From Dehalococcoides mccartyi (GTDB lineage: Bacteria > Chloroflexota > Dehalococcoidia > UBA2979): a DNA stretch of 64,000 nt. Each line of letters opens with the position of its first letter. Within the stretch, counting starts at the first letter, position 1. Made by a program: the position numbers and the translations under genes. Of the stretch, positions 51,057-59,926 are shown in pieces. The DNA lies in the NCBI GenBank assembly GCA_945865925.1, contig CAMBFG010000007.1:1-64000 (forward strand), written 5' to 3'. The notes under the pieces were generated by a model that was given only the letters and a program-made list of their open reading frames with translations, searched no databases and was not told the origin of the DNA.

Positions 51057-52178
51057 TTAGGCCTCCGGCTCGACGGCCACGTCTGAGTCGGACACACCCG
51101 CCTCGTCGAACGTCGCCATCTCGTCCAGCAGCCGGCACGCGGCGACGCAGAGTGAGATCCCGAGGGCTGCACCCGATCCCTCGCCGAGCCGCATGCCGAG
51201 GTCGAGCATCGGCTCGAGGCGCAGGTGCTCTAGCATTGCGTGGTGCCCTGGCTCCACCGACCGGTGTGACGCGATGAATGAGTCGACCGCGTCGGGTGCG
51301 ATCGCCTCGGCGATCAGGGCCGCCGCGCCCGAGATCAGCCCATCGACCACCGCCGGCACGTGCGCCGCCGCCGCAGCCAGGTAGACCCCCGCCAGCACGC
51401 CGATCTCGAACCCGCCGAGTGCAGCCAACAGGCTGAGGCCGTCGGTGCGGTCGGGCGCGTTCACTTCGAGGGCACGCTCGATGGCGGCGACCTTCAACTC
51501 GTAATGAGTGTCGTCCACACCGGTGCCACGCCCGGTGACGGAGCGAGGTGGGCGCGTCGTGACGGCCGCGATGATCGCCGCCGCGCTGGTGCTGTTCCCG
51601 ATCCCCATCTCGCCGAGCGCCACGATGTGGACGCCTTCGGCAGTGCGCTCGCGCTCGAACAGCGCGATGCCCTCGGCCACGGCGCGTTCGGCGAGGGCGC
51701 GCGTCATCGCCGGCCCGACCGAGATGTCGTCCGTGCCGGGCCCAAGGCGCAGGCGCAGCAGGTCAGGGTGCTCGGGCGTCTCGCTGCGCACGCCGGCGTC
51801 GACGACGCGCACACGCGCCCCGGCATGCGAGGCGAGCACGTTGATCGCGGCCCCACCTTCGAGGAAGTTCGCGACCATCTGCGCGGTCACCTCGGCGGGG
51901 AACGCGGAGACCCCCTGCGCGGTCACCCCGTGGTCGCCCGCCGCGACGATCACCAGCCGCTGATCGAGACGCGGCCGCGACTGCCCCGTAATCCCCGCGA
52001 TCCGCGTCGCCAACCCCTCGAGGCGCCCGAGCGCCCCCGGTGGTTTCGTGAGCCGTCCCTGACGGGCATCAGCGCGAGCCGCTGCCTCGCTGTCCGAGGG
52101 CCGGATGGCCCGGACGGTGGCGGCGATGAGCGCGGCGGGGTCGGTGACAGGCCGGTATTGGGGCTGAGTGGCAGGCAT
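51057..52178 (-). CDS. cobT: Nicotinate-nucleotide:DMB phosphoribosyltransferase CobT
   Basis: The 373-residue enzyme makes alpha-ribazole-5'-phosphate. Blocks include TKPPGALGRLEGLATRIAGI, AAGDHGVTAQGVSAFP, NFLEGGAAINVLA, GEMGIGNSTSAAAI and a C-terminal Glu-rich active-site region. The N-terminus has a 25-residue extension. No cobalamin riboswitch is seen in the 100 bases upstream. Confidence 0.95.
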   Translation of the reverse strand: MPATQPQYRPVTDPAALIAATVRAIRPSDSEAAARADARQGRLTKPPGALGRLEGLATRIAGITGQSRPRLDQRLVIVAAGDHGVTAQGVSAFPAEVTAQMVANFLEGGAAINVLASHAGARVRVVDAGVRSETPEHPDLLRLRLGPGTDDISVGPAMTRALAERAVAEGIALFERERTAEGVHIVALGEMGIGNSTSAAAIIAAVTTRPPRSVTGRGTGVDDTHYELKVAAIERALEVNAPDRTDGLSLLAALGGFEIGVLAGVYLAAAAAHVPAVVDGLISGAAALIAEAIAPDAVDSFIASHRSVEPGHHAMLEHLRLEPMLDLGMRLGEGSGAALGISLCVAACRLLDEMATFDEAGVSDSDVAVEPEA

Positions 52179-52280
52179 GCGGCGAGTGTACGCGGGGGGC
52201 TGTGAGTGCGCCCTCGGCTGCCGTTGTCCGCCCCGTGACCGGCCCTAGTATTCGCGGTCTTCCCTTCGAGGAGGGCATGC

Positions 52281-52865
52281 GTGTCCTACGACGGCGAACG
52301 TGTCTCGCTCCGGGCCATCGAGCCGGACGACCTCGACCGATATCTCGTCTGGGTGAACGACCCCGAGGTCACCCGCTGGCTGTCGCTGCGTTACCCGATC
52401 GGGCGCGAGGGCGAGCGCGCCATCCTTGAGCGGCTCACGCGCGCGAACGGGTACGAGAGTGCCGCTTTCGCGGTGGAGGATCGTGCGACCGGCGAGCACC
52501 TGGGCACGATCTCGCTGTTCGACTCGAAGCCGGAGTCGCGCGTAGCCGAACTCGGCATCTTCCTCGGGGCGAAGGAGCGCTGGGGCGAGGGGATCGGGTA
52601 CGACGCCCTGGTGACGCTGCTCCGCTTCGGCTTCTGGGAGATGAACCTCCGCCGCGTCGAGTTGAGCGTGCTCGACGGCAACGTCCGAGCGCGAGCACTG
52701 TACGAGCGTGTGGGTTTCGTCGAGGCCGGGCGACGGCCGGGCCACTGGTACAAGCGCGGTGCGCCGATCGACGACTTCGTGATGACCGTCGAGCGGACCG
52801 CCTTCGAGGCCCAGCACGGCATGCCAGAGCGCATCGTGCTGCCGGGACGGGAGGTCTCCTCGTGA
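52281..52865 (+). CDS. GNAT N-acetyltransferase (RimJ/RimL type)
   Basis: A 194-residue acetyltransferase: VSLRAIEPDDLDRYLVWVND, acetyl-CoA motif A (FLGAKERWGEGIGYDALVTLL) and motif B (NVRARALYERVGFVEAGRR). Similar to ribosomal-protein or aminoglycoside-type acetyltransferases. It overlaps the next GNAT gene; the pair looks like a duplication. Confidence 0.9.
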   Translation: MSYDGERVSLRAIEPDDLDRYLVWVNDPEVTRWLSLRYPIGREGERAILERLTRANGYESAAFAVEDRATGEHLGTISLFDSKPESRVAELGIFLGAKERWGEGIGYDALVTLLRFGFWEMNLRRVELSVLDGNVRARALYERVGFVEAGRRPGHWYKRGAPIDDFVMTVERTAFEAQHGMPERIVLPGREVSS

Positions 52866-53449
52866 TGTCAGGAGATCCTGTCGTGATCCAGGGCGATCGA
52901 GTGCGCCTCGTCCCCCCGCCGGACATCGGCTTCGCCCGGATGACCGAGGCGTGGGTCAACGACCCGTTTACTCGTCACCTCATCGGCGGGCCGGCCTACC
53001 AGATGTCCCTCGCCTCCCGCGAGGACTTCGTACGCCCCCGTCTCACGCCGTCCTTCGATGGCGTCTATCTGGTGATTGAGGTGATCGACACGCCAGAGCC
53101 GGTCATCATCGGCGCCATCGAACTCCGGAAGATCACCCCAGAGCACCGCTCCGCCGAGGTGGGCATCCTCGTCGGCGACCGGGCCTACCAGGGGCGGGGC
53201 TATGGCACGGACGCGATGCGCGCCCTCTGCCGCTTCGCCTTCGAGGAGATGGACCTGCGCCGCATCCACCTCGGCGTGATGGAGTTCAACGCCCGCGCCA
53301 TCCGCTCCTATGAACAGGTCGGCTTTGTGGTCGAAGGGCGCCTCCGCCAGGACACCTACCTCGGCGGCCACTACTACGACTCGTTCGTGATGGGCCTCCT
53401 CCGCGAGGACTTCGAGACCGCCGAGCGTGCGCGGAGGCAGGCGGGGTAG
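52865..53449 (+). CDS. GNAT N-acetyltransferase (RimJ/RimL type)
   Basis: A 194-residue paralogue: VRLVPPPDIGFARMTEAWVND, VGILVGDRAYQGRGYGTDAMRALC and NARAIRSYEQVGFVVEGRLRQ. ATG 52865 (or GTG 52862) overlaps the upstream stop, so translation is coupled. Substrate unknown. Confidence 0.9.
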   Translation: MSGDPVVIQGDRVRLVPPPDIGFARMTEAWVNDPFTRHLIGGPAYQMSLASREDFVRPRLTPSFDGVYLVIEVIDTPEPVIIGAIELRKITPEHRSAEVGILVGDRAYQGRGYGTDAMRALCRFAFEEMDLRRIHLGVMEFNARAIRSYEQVGFVVEGRLRQDTYLGGHYYDSFVMGLLREDFETAERARRQAG

Positions 53450-53551
53450 TGCCCGGCTGGCCCTCGATAATGTGTGTAGCACCGGAATCTGGCTCAAATG
53501 GTGGGGTTGAGAACTTTCGGCCCTTACGTCAAGATAGATAGCGATCCCGCC

Positions 53552-53579
53552 TTGACAGGCCGACCAGTGCATCTATGCT
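53552..53579 (+). promoter_or_regulatory. Promoter upstream of the c-di-AMP riboswitch
   Basis: TTGACA (53552-53557), a 16-nt spacer and TATGCT (53574-53579): near-consensus, about 75 bases before the conserved riboswitch core. Confidence 0.65.
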
Positions 53580-53649
53580 CTTGTCGTCACAATCACGATG
53601 ATTCACGGGCGTGATGCCCGGGGGACATCGAGGGTGGGGTGACATGCCT

Positions 53650-53775
53650 AATTGCCGCTCGGGAGGGCGGTGACCGGGGGACCCAACTTAACTGGGGTGA
53701 ATCTCAGAGCGATGGCGCGACGAGACGGGCGAACTGACCGGCCCGAACCCGACAGCTAACCTCGGAGGCTAATGG
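53650..53775 (+). ncRNA. Cyclic di-AMP riboswitch (ydaO/yuaA type)
   Basis: The conserved strings of the ydaO class occur in the right order: CCGGGGGACCCA (53675-53686), GGGGTGAATC (53695-53704), then GGCCCGAACCCGACAGC and TAACCTCGGAGGC (to 53770). Start and end are approximate. Family members turn off envelope and osmoregulation genes when c-di-AMP rises. Here the next genes are a zinc-ribbon protein and the flagellar cluster. A small CCGGC/GCCGG hairpin (53787-53801) may be part of the expression platform. Confidence 0.85.
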
Positions 53776-53830
53776 CTCAGCCCAGCCGGCGGGATGCCGG
53801 GGACGTGCTGCTGAACCAAAGGAGGCGGAG

Positions 53831-54043
53831 ATGCTGCAAAGCCCCCCGCCAAAGAAGTGCCCGCGCTGCCGCGGCCTCATGATTGTTGAAGACGACTGGT
53901 ACGGGAAGTTCGGCACCTGTGTCGCCTGTGGCTATGTCCACGAGGCCCAGCGTGCTGACCCTCAGGACATCCAGGAGGAAGAGCGCTTGGCCGCCGGCAA
54001 ACAGCGCCGCCGCCAGCCGTCCCACGGCAAGCTCCGCCTCTAG
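53831..54043 (+). CDS. Small zinc-ribbon protein
   Basis: A 70-residue protein with KCPRCRGLMIVEDDWYGKFGTC split as C-x2-C...C-x2-C (CPRC, CVAC), a typical zinc ribbon, and an acidic then basic tail (QRRRQ). AAAGGAGG precedes the ATG. It follows the c-di-AMP riboswitch directly and lies 34 bases from the next gene. Function unknown; possibly nucleic-acid binding. Confidence 0.8.
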   Translation: MLQSPPPKKCPRCRGLMIVEDDWYGKFGTCVACGYVHEAQRADPQDIQEEERLAAGKQRRRQPSHGKLRL

Positions 54044-54077
54044 GCCTGTTCCAGCCTGATTCCGCTCAGCCGCCTCC

Positions 54078-54482
54078 GTGAGGGGGTGGCTGGTCGACGT
54101 CTCCGGCGACATGCGCCGGGGCCACCGTGCTGTCGAGGCCGACCGTGACCTGCTGACCGAACACGTCTCCTCACTCGTCACTCGTTCCGCGGACGCGCTC
54201 GCGATCCGGCTGGAAGAGGCGATGGCGGAGATGCAGGCACAGCTGGCGCACCAGCGCAGCAGCCTGGAGACGCTCCTCAGCGAGCCCGCCCGCATCGCCA
54301 CGGCAACTGCCTCCACAGGCCGCGCCGCCGGCGAGCACATTCGCCACGCGGCATCCACGCCCGTGTCCACACAGATCGCCCGCCTCATCGACGAGGGCCT
54401 GTCCGACCGCTCGATCGCGCGCGAACTCCGTATCGGGCTCGAAGAAGTCAAGATCGCCCGCAGCCGAGGGAGTCGCGCGTGA
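54078..54482 (+). CDS. Coiled-coil/HTH-like protein at the head of the flagellar cluster
   Basis: A protein of up to 134 residues: a central amphipathic coiled-coil stretch (RLEEAMAEMQAQLAHQRSSLETLL), and a C-terminal HTH-like segment (IARLIDEGLSDRSIARELRIGLEEVKIAR). The start is uncertain (GTG 54078 or ATG 54111; no clear RBS). The stop overlaps the next start. Similar coiled-coil plus helix proteins are found in flagellar operons of Gram-positives, but no function is assigned. Confidence 0.6.
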   Translation: MRGWLVDVSGDMRRGHRAVEADRDLLTEHVSSLVTRSADALAIRLEEAMAEMQAQLAHQRSSLETLLSEPARIATATASTGRAAGEHIRHAASTPVSTQIARLIDEGLSDRSIARELRIGLEEVKIARSRGSRA

Positions 54483-55123
54483 CGCTTCCCCGTTCGCCTC
54501 GGACGCTCCCGCGCACGGCCTCGATGCTCGTCGTGGGCCTCGCCTTGCTGCTCGCGGCACTGCCCGCGGGCACCGTCCGCGCGAATGGCGTTCCGACGCC
54601 CGTGACGCTCTCCTACATCGACCTGTCGAACTGGGGCCCACGCGACGCCAGCGGCGTCGCCGAACTGATCTTCGCGGAAGGCATCGTGCGGGTGCGGGCC
54701 TCCGCCCTGCCACACCTCGAGGGCAAGCAGTACCAGGGCTGGCTCGTGAACTCACAGGTCGGCGACGCGATCTCCGTGGGTCGCTTCAACGCGGAGGTCG
54801 CCTCGAAGGTCTCGTTCCAGGGAACGCTCCCTCCGCTCACGAACTTCGCCTTCGACCTCTTCATCATCACCGTCGAGCCGGAGCCGGATGACGCTCCGCA
54901 GCCGACCGTCGAGCGGTCCATCGGCGGCTACTTCTCACTTACGGGCCAGCGCGGCACAGACGGCGCGCGCGGCGAGGCGACCGGCGGGCAGATGGCGCCC
55001 GGATCGCTCCCCAACACCGGGGACACCACCTTCATGACCGATATGGCGCGTTTCGGTGCGTTGGCCGCAGCGATGGCGCTCTCAGTCTTCGTCGGCCTGC
55101 GCCTCGGAAGGGAGCAGTCATGA
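54479..55123 (+). CDS. Secreted LPxTG-anchored protein
   Basis: The 214-residue protein has a signal peptide (about 1-36, cut near VRA-NG), a beta-rich domain (TLSYIDLSNWGPRDASG, KQYQGWLVNSQVGDA resembling anti-sigma-K/DUF-type domains) and a sortase signal: LPNTG at 177-181, hydrophobic span, then Arg and a short polar tail. It overlaps the genes on both sides by 4 bases, so it is a true member of the flagellar operon. Substrate candidate for the sortase at 16686. Confidence 0.75.
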   Translation: MTLPRSPRTLPRTASMLVVGLALLLAALPAGTVRANGVPTPVTLSYIDLSNWGPRDASGVAELIFAEGIVRVRASALPHLEGKQYQGWLVNSQVGDAISVGRFNAEVASKVSFQGTLPPLTNFAFDLFIITVEPEPDDAPQPTVERSIGGYFSLTGQRGTDGARGEATGGQMAPGSLPNTGDTTFMTDMARFGALAAAMALSVFVGLRLGREQS

Positions 55124-55950
55124 TCCGGGGCCTCTATACGGCGGCCTCCGGGATGCTGCTCGGCCTGCGTCAGCAGGACGTGACCGCGGCGAACCTCGCC
55201 AACTCCTCGACTGTTGGCTACAAGGCGGAGCAGTCGGCGCAGACGGCCTTCGGTGGGGTGCTCGCGAAGCGCACGAACGCCACTGGTGGCCTGATGCCGA
55301 TGCCCGGCCAGCGCGATCGCCTCATCGGTCGCGTCGGCACCGGTACCTATATCGCCACTGTCCGCACGGACCTCGGCCAGGGCGCCGAGCGCGAGACCGG
55401 CCAGCCCTTCGACGTCATGGTGCGCGGCGACGGCTTCTTCGTCGTCCAGACGCCCGAGGGCGTCCGCTACACCCGTGACGGCCACTTCGACCGGGACGAG
55501 GCTAACCAGCTGATCACACCGGACGGCTCCTACGTCGTCGACACCCAGGGTCGGCCGATCACCGTCGACTCCGAGCGTGTCCTCATCAAGTCGGATGGCA
55601 GCATCTTCAAACTCGTCCCGGACGAGAAGAAGAACGACGACGGCACCACCAGCATGATCTTGCGGGAAGAACTCGTCGCGCGCCTCGCGGTGGTCACCGT
55701 CGACGCCGCCGACCTCACCCGCGCCGGCGCCTCGAGGTTCTCCGCGGCGGCCGCAAACGTGACGACGGTCGACTTCGCGAAGGAAGGCACCTCGGTGCTA
55801 CAGAGCACCCTCGAAGAGGCGAACGTGAACGTCGGCGAGACGGCGACCCGGATGTTCAGTCTTTCGCGGACGTTCGGCTCCAGCCAGAAAGTCTTCACCA
55901 CCATCAACGAGTCACTGGAACGCGCGGTCCGTGAAATCGGTCGCGTGTAG
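55120..55950 (+). CDS. Flagellar hook-basal body rod protein (FlgF/FlgG family)
   Basis: A 276-residue rod/hook protein: MIRGLYTAASGMLLGLRQQDVTAANLANSSTVGYK at the N-terminus is the axial-protein signature (split here for reading: MIRGLYTAASGM and ANLANSSTVGYK), with RGDGFFVVQTPEGVRYTRDG in the middle and a C-terminal coiled coil ending MFSLSRTFGSSQKVF. The N-terminus resembles FlhP of Bacillus. Exported by the flagellar secretion system. Confidence 0.9.
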   Translation: MIRGLYTAASGMLLGLRQQDVTAANLANSSTVGYKAEQSAQTAFGGVLAKRTNATGGLMPMPGQRDRLIGRVGTGTYIATVRTDLGQGAERETGQPFDVMVRGDGFFVVQTPEGVRYTRDGHFDRDEANQLITPDGSYVVDTQGRPITVDSERVLIKSDGSIFKLVPDEKKNDDGTTSMILREELVARLAVVTVDAADLTRAGASRFSAAAANVTTVDFAKEGTSVLQSTLEEANVNVGETATRMFSLSRTFGSSQKVFTTINESLERAVREIGRV

Positions 55951-55965
55951 GCCTGGGGGTACAGC

Positions 55966-56781
55966 GTGTCGCTTTCCATCGACGCCGCCATCTCCGGGAT
56001 GGTGGAACAACAGCGCAACATCGAGTTGATCGCTAACAACCTGGCGAATGTGAACTCGGCTGGCTATAAGCGCGCCAAGATCCACTTCCAGGACATCCTC
56101 AGCACCGCCACGGTGTTCTCTGCCGCGTCGGGCGCCGCCACTACTCAGCCGAGCAGTTCCGCTGGTGTTGCCACGGCGGGCATCACGCGCGACTTCGCCC
56201 AGGGTTCGCTCCAGCCGAGCGGCCGCGAGATGGACTTCGCCATCGCCGGTGACGGCTTCTTCCGTGTGAAACTCGATGACGGCACGTACGCCTACACGCG
56301 CGCCGGGATGTTCTCGCTCGATGGCACCGGCCGCATCGTGACCGTATCTGGCGAACTCATGGACCCCGCCGTCCAACTGCCCTCGCGCTTCCGTGACCTG
56401 CGCATCGACGATGTCGGCGTGGTCTCTGTGACGCGCGACCTCACCACGGACGAACTCGCCGCGCTCGGCCCGTACGACCCGCGCGATGGCAAGCGCGTCA
56501 TCGCCGGGCAGATGAACATCTTCCGCTTCCCCAACCCGGCCGGCCTCGCCGCGATCGGCAACAGCCGCTTCGTTGCGACCCCGGAGTCGCAAGCGGCCAT
56601 CGAGGGCAAGCCCGGCGAGTCCGGGATGGGCGTCGTCTACTCCGGCTGGCTGGAGGCGTCCAACGTTGACATCGCGACGGAGATGACGGGCCTCGTCATC
56701 GCAAAGCGGGGCTACCAGTTGAACCTGGTCGCCTACAAGACCATCGAGGAAATGCTCTCGAAGGTGAACCAGGTCATCTAG
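55966..56781 (+). CDS. Flagellar hook-basal body rod protein (FlgF/FlgG family)
   Basis: A 271-residue paralogue: NIELIANNLANVNSAGYKRA, AIAGDGFFRVKLDDGTYAYT and the typical C-terminus GWLEASNVDIATEMTGLVIA...YQLNLVAYKTIEEML. This C-terminus is that of FlgG/FlhO. It builds the distal rod. GTG start. Confidence 0.92.
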   Translation: MSLSIDAAISGMVEQQRNIELIANNLANVNSAGYKRAKIHFQDILSTATVFSAASGAATTQPSSSAGVATAGITRDFAQGSLQPSGREMDFAIAGDGFFRVKLDDGTYAYTRAGMFSLDGTGRIVTVSGELMDPAVQLPSRFRDLRIDDVGVVSVTRDLTTDELAALGPYDPRDGKRVIAGQMNIFRFPNPAGLAAIGNSRFVATPESQAAIEGKPGESGMGVVYSGWLEASNVDIATEMTGLVIAKRGYQLNLVAYKTIEEMLSKVNQVI

Positions 56782-56800
56782 TGGCCCGGGAGGTGCAGTG

Positions 56801-57121
56801 ATGGTGTTGCCCGTCCGACCTCAAGACGCCTCAGGCGTCTACCAGCGACAGATCGCGCAGGCCCAGGCGGCCACCGCGAACGAGGCCGTCCGACGCGCCT
56901 CGCATGGCGGCACCGCCGGCCGGCGCACCGACGAGGTGGCGCTCTCCGCCAACGCCCAGTCCTTCGCGCGCGTCATGGAGTCTGTCCAGCAACAGCCCGA
57001 GGTGCGCGCGGACCGCGTTGCCTCGGTGCGTGCCCGCATCGCGGACGGTACCTACGGCATCGACGCCCACCTGATCGCCCAGCGGCTCACCGAGCGCGGC
57101 TTCGGCGGGGTACAGGAGTGA
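56801..57121 (+). CDS. flgM: Anti-sigma-28 factor FlgM
   Basis: The 106-residue protein has a disordered, basic N-terminus and the conserved C-terminal sigma-binding helices ADRVASVRARIADGTYGIDAHLIAQRL. FlgM holds sigma-28 (FliA) until it is secreted through the completed hook. The start is ATG 56801 (GTG 56798 is alternative) after GGGAGG. Confidence 0.88.
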   Translation: MVLPVRPQDASGVYQRQIAQAQAATANEAVRRASHGGTAGRRTDEVALSANAQSFARVMESVQQQPEVRADRVASVRARIADGTYGIDAHLIAQRLTERGFGGVQE

Positions 57122-57630
57122 CCTCGATGCACACCGAAGCAGCCGAGGGCGGCGAGACGCTCGCCGCGGTCCTTGAGGCGCAGTGCGACCTCACCCGCCA
57201 GTTGCTCGGCGCTGCGCGCCGGCAGCAGCGCGCGATCGTGGACGGCGACATCGAGGCGCTCACCGCCACCGTCGAAGAATCCCAGGTCTTCCTCGAACAC
57301 CTGCAGGCCCTCGAGACCGAACGCATGACCGCGCTCGTCGCGATCGCCATGGCCACCAGCATCGACCCCGACAGCGCGACGCTCTCCGAGATCGCCGCAG
57401 CGCTCCCCTCGGAGCCCGCCGAGGCCGTGCGCCGCACCGGCCTGGCCTTGCGCGCGGAAGCCACCGCCCTCCGTGAGGCGGACGCCGTCAACCAGCAGTT
57501 GCTGGAGGGCAGCCGCTCGCTCGTCGACCGCTGGGTCAACTACTTGCGCTCCGTCCTCGCGGGCGGCGTCTACACACCGGTTGGGGGCACGACCGCGAAC
57601 GGCGGGCGCACCCTGGACCGCAGCGCGTAA
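57118..57630 (+). CDS. flgN: FlgN-like export chaperone
   Basis: The 170-residue, all-helical protein has ETLAAVLEAQCDLTRQLLGAARRQQRAIVDGDIEAL, split by a hinge, and a long second helix; this is the FlgN pattern. It is the chaperone for the hook-filament junction proteins FlgK and FlgL, which follow at once. The GTG start overlaps flgM by 4 bases. Confidence 0.8.
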   Translation: MTSMHTEAAEGGETLAAVLEAQCDLTRQLLGAARRQQRAIVDGDIEALTATVEESQVFLEHLQALETERMTALVAIAMATSIDPDSATLSEIAAALPSEPAEAVRRTGLALRAEATALREADAVNQQLLEGSRSLVDRWVNYLRSVLAGGVYTPVGGTTANGGRTLDRSA

Positions 57631-57649
57631 CGGGAGAGACGAAGCCGCC

Positions 57650-59017
57650 GTGAGCATCTCCGTCGGGCTCAACTCCGCCATGCGTGCGCTCCTCGCGCAG
57701 CAGCAGGCGATGGACGCGGTGGCGCACAACGTCGCCAACGTCAACACGCCCGGCTACACCCGCCAGCGCGTCATCCTGCAGCAGGGTGGCGCCGTCACCG
57801 CAAACGGCATCGGCGGCGGCGTCGACTTCCAGCGTGTCGAACGCGTCCGCGACCTCTTCGTCGACATGCAGACGTATACCGAGGCGGGGGCCGCCGGCGA
57901 CTTCCACGCCCGCTCCGCCTCGCTCGGAAACATCGAGGCGTCGCTGGGACAGACCGGCCCCGGCGGCCTGCAGGCTGCGATGGACCAGTTCTTCAACTCC
58001 TGGCGCGATCTCGCCAACGCACCTGAGCAGAGCGCGGTCCGTGCAGGTGTCATCCAGGCTGGCCAGGAGTTCGCGGCCACCGTGAACCGCGTCGCCCGCG
58101 GCCTCGAGGACGCACGTCGCGACACGAATAACCGCATCGTGACCGACGTCGCTGAGGTGAACCGCCTGGCCGAGCGCCTCGCATTTCTGAACGTGCGAAT
58201 CGTGGAGACACGCGCGACCGGCAACCCGGCCTCTGACTTATCCGACGAGCGCGACCTGACCCTCACGCGGCTTTCGCACCTGGTGGACGTACACACCATC
58301 CAGAGCGAGGCCGGGAGCATGGAAGTCTTCGTTGGTGGCCGCTCGCTCGTCAGCCTCGGAAACGTCGAACAGATCGACCTGGTCCGCAACCCGGCGAACG
58401 GCAACTACCACGACCTTGAATGGGGCTCGGACGGCGACCCGGTCCTCATCCGCTCCGGCGAGATCGGCGGCCTCCTCCACCAGCGTGACACCGACATTCC
58501 GAGTCGCATCGCGAGTCTCGATGCCCTCGTCGCGCAGATCGCGCTCGACGTGAACACGGCCCACGCCCTTGGCTACGCGCAGGACGGCGTCATCACCGGT
58601 ACCGCCTTCCTCACCGGTACCACCGCTGCCACGCTCGCCGTCGCCGCGCCGGTCATCGCGAACCCCGGCTTGGTCGCCGCCGCGACGGCCACCGCCTCGA
58701 TCGGCGACGGGCGGAACGCCCTCGCGATCGCGGACCTCCAGCAGGCGCTCTCCATGAGCGCCGGTAACGAGGATTACGGCGCCTACCTCAACGGCATCGT
58801 CACCAGCGTCGGCGTGGCGACACGCGATGCCGAGTGGCGCGCCACATCGCAGGACATGCGGCTGCAGCACCTCGAATCACTGCGCCAGAGCGCGTCCGGC
58901 GTGAATCTCGATGAAGAGATGGTCTCGATGGTCCAGTACCAGCGTGGCTACGAGGCGGCGGCGCGCATGATCCGCGCCGTCGACGAAATGCTCGATTCGT
59001 TGCTGCGGCTGAACTAG
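57650..59017 (+). CDS. flgK: Flagellar hook-associated protein 1 (FlgK)
   Basis: The 455-residue HAP1 has N-terminal GLNSAMRALLAQQQAMDAVAHNVANVNTPGYTRQR and C-terminal SGVNLDEEMVSMVQYQRGYEAAARMIRAVDEMLDSLL, both parts of the D0 axial coiled coil. Its start is the GTG at 57650 after GGGAGAG. It forms the hook-filament junction. Confidence 0.95.
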   Translation: MSISVGLNSAMRALLAQQQAMDAVAHNVANVNTPGYTRQRVILQQGGAVTANGIGGGVDFQRVERVRDLFVDMQTYTEAGAAGDFHARSASLGNIEASLGQTGPGGLQAAMDQFFNSWRDLANAPEQSAVRAGVIQAGQEFAATVNRVARGLEDARRDTNNRIVTDVAEVNRLAERLAFLNVRIVETRATGNPASDLSDERDLTLTRLSHLVDVHTIQSEAGSMEVFVGGRSLVSLGNVEQIDLVRNPANGNYHDLEWGSDGDPVLIRSGEIGGLLHQRDTDIPSRIASLDALVAQIALDVNTAHALGYAQDGVITGTAFLTGTTAATLAVAAPVIANPGLVAAATATASIGDGRNALAIADLQQALSMSAGNEDYGAYLNGIVTSVGVATRDAEWRATSQDMRLQHLESLRQSASGVNLDEEMVSMVQYQRGYEAAARMIRAVDEMLDSLLRLN

Positions 59018-59035
59018 GTAGAGGGGAGGGGCACG

Positions 59036-59926
59036 ATGATCCGGATCACCAGTCAGGGCACCACCGCCCGCCTCATGCAGCACCTGCAGACCACGCAGGC
59101 GCGCCTGGCTGAGACGCAGGACCGCATGGGCAGCGGCAAACGCATCCTCCGGCCCTCGGACGACCCGTTCGGCAACAGCCACGCGATGGCCATGCACGCC
59201 GACCTCAGCTTGATCGGCCAGCGCCAGCGGAACATCGAACTCGCGAAGTCCGAACTCGCCGTTACCGAGGCATCCCTCGAAGGCCTCGGGCGCGTCATCG
59301 CGCGCGCCCAGGAACTCGCGGTGCAGGCCGACTCCTCCGCGCTCGACGGCTCCGGTCGCGTTGCGATCGCCGCCGAGATTGATCGCCTGATCCAGGAAGC
59401 CGCCACCATTGGCAACACCTCGTACAGCGGGCGCCGCATCTTCGGCGGCTACCAGAGCACGACGAAGCCCTTCACTCCCGACCTGCCAGCCAATGCCACT
59501 GCTGTCGCCTTTGCCGGCGACGCCGGCGTCATCACACGCGCCATCGGTGGTGGCGAGAACCTCGAGGTCAACCTGGACGGCCAGGCGCTCTTCGGCGGTG
59601 TTTTCACCTCCCTCATTGGGTTCCGTGACGCCCTCGTTGCGAACAACCGACCGGCGATGAGCGCCGCCAGTACCGCCCTCACCAACGACGCTGACCGAGC
59701 GCTCCAGGCACGCGGAGAGATCGGCGCTCGCATGCGCCGCGTGGATCTCGCCAGCGAACGTCTCGAGGGCGACGTCGTGCGCCTCCAGACACAGATTGCC
59801 GAAGTGGAGGACGCCGATCTCACGCAGGAAGCGGTCGACCTCCAGATGCGGGACGTCGCGATGCAGGCGGCGCTGAGTGCGACCGCCAAGTCGCTGACGA
59901 CGAGTTTGCTTGAGTTCTTGCGATGA
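59036..59926 (+). CDS. flgL: Flagellar hook-associated protein 3 (FlgL)
   Basis: A 296-residue HAP3 protein: TARLMQHLQTTQARLAETQDRMGSGKRILRPSDDP at the N-terminus, with NTSYSGRRIFGG and the C-terminal D0 helix VDLQMRDVAMQAALSATAKS. Second junction protein. Its stop overlaps the fliW start (ATGA). Confidence 0.95.
   Translation: MIRITSQGTTARLMQHLQTTQARLAETQDRMGSGKRILRPSDDPFGNSHAMAMHADLSLIGQRQRNIELAKSELAVTEASLEGLGRVIARAQELAVQADSSALDGSGRVAIAAEIDRLIQEAATIGNTSYSGRRIFGGYQSTTKPFTPDLPANATAVAFAGDAGVITRAIGGGENLEVNLDGQALFGGVFTSLIGFRDALVANNRPAMSAASTALTNDADRALQARGEIGARMRRVDLASERLEGDVVRLQTQIAEVEDADLTQEAVDLQMRDVAMQAALSATAKSLTTSLLEFLR

Noticed and set aside
52179-52280. Cobalamin riboswitch upstream of cobT
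   Set aside because: The leader is only about 100 bases and has no B12-box-like sequence.
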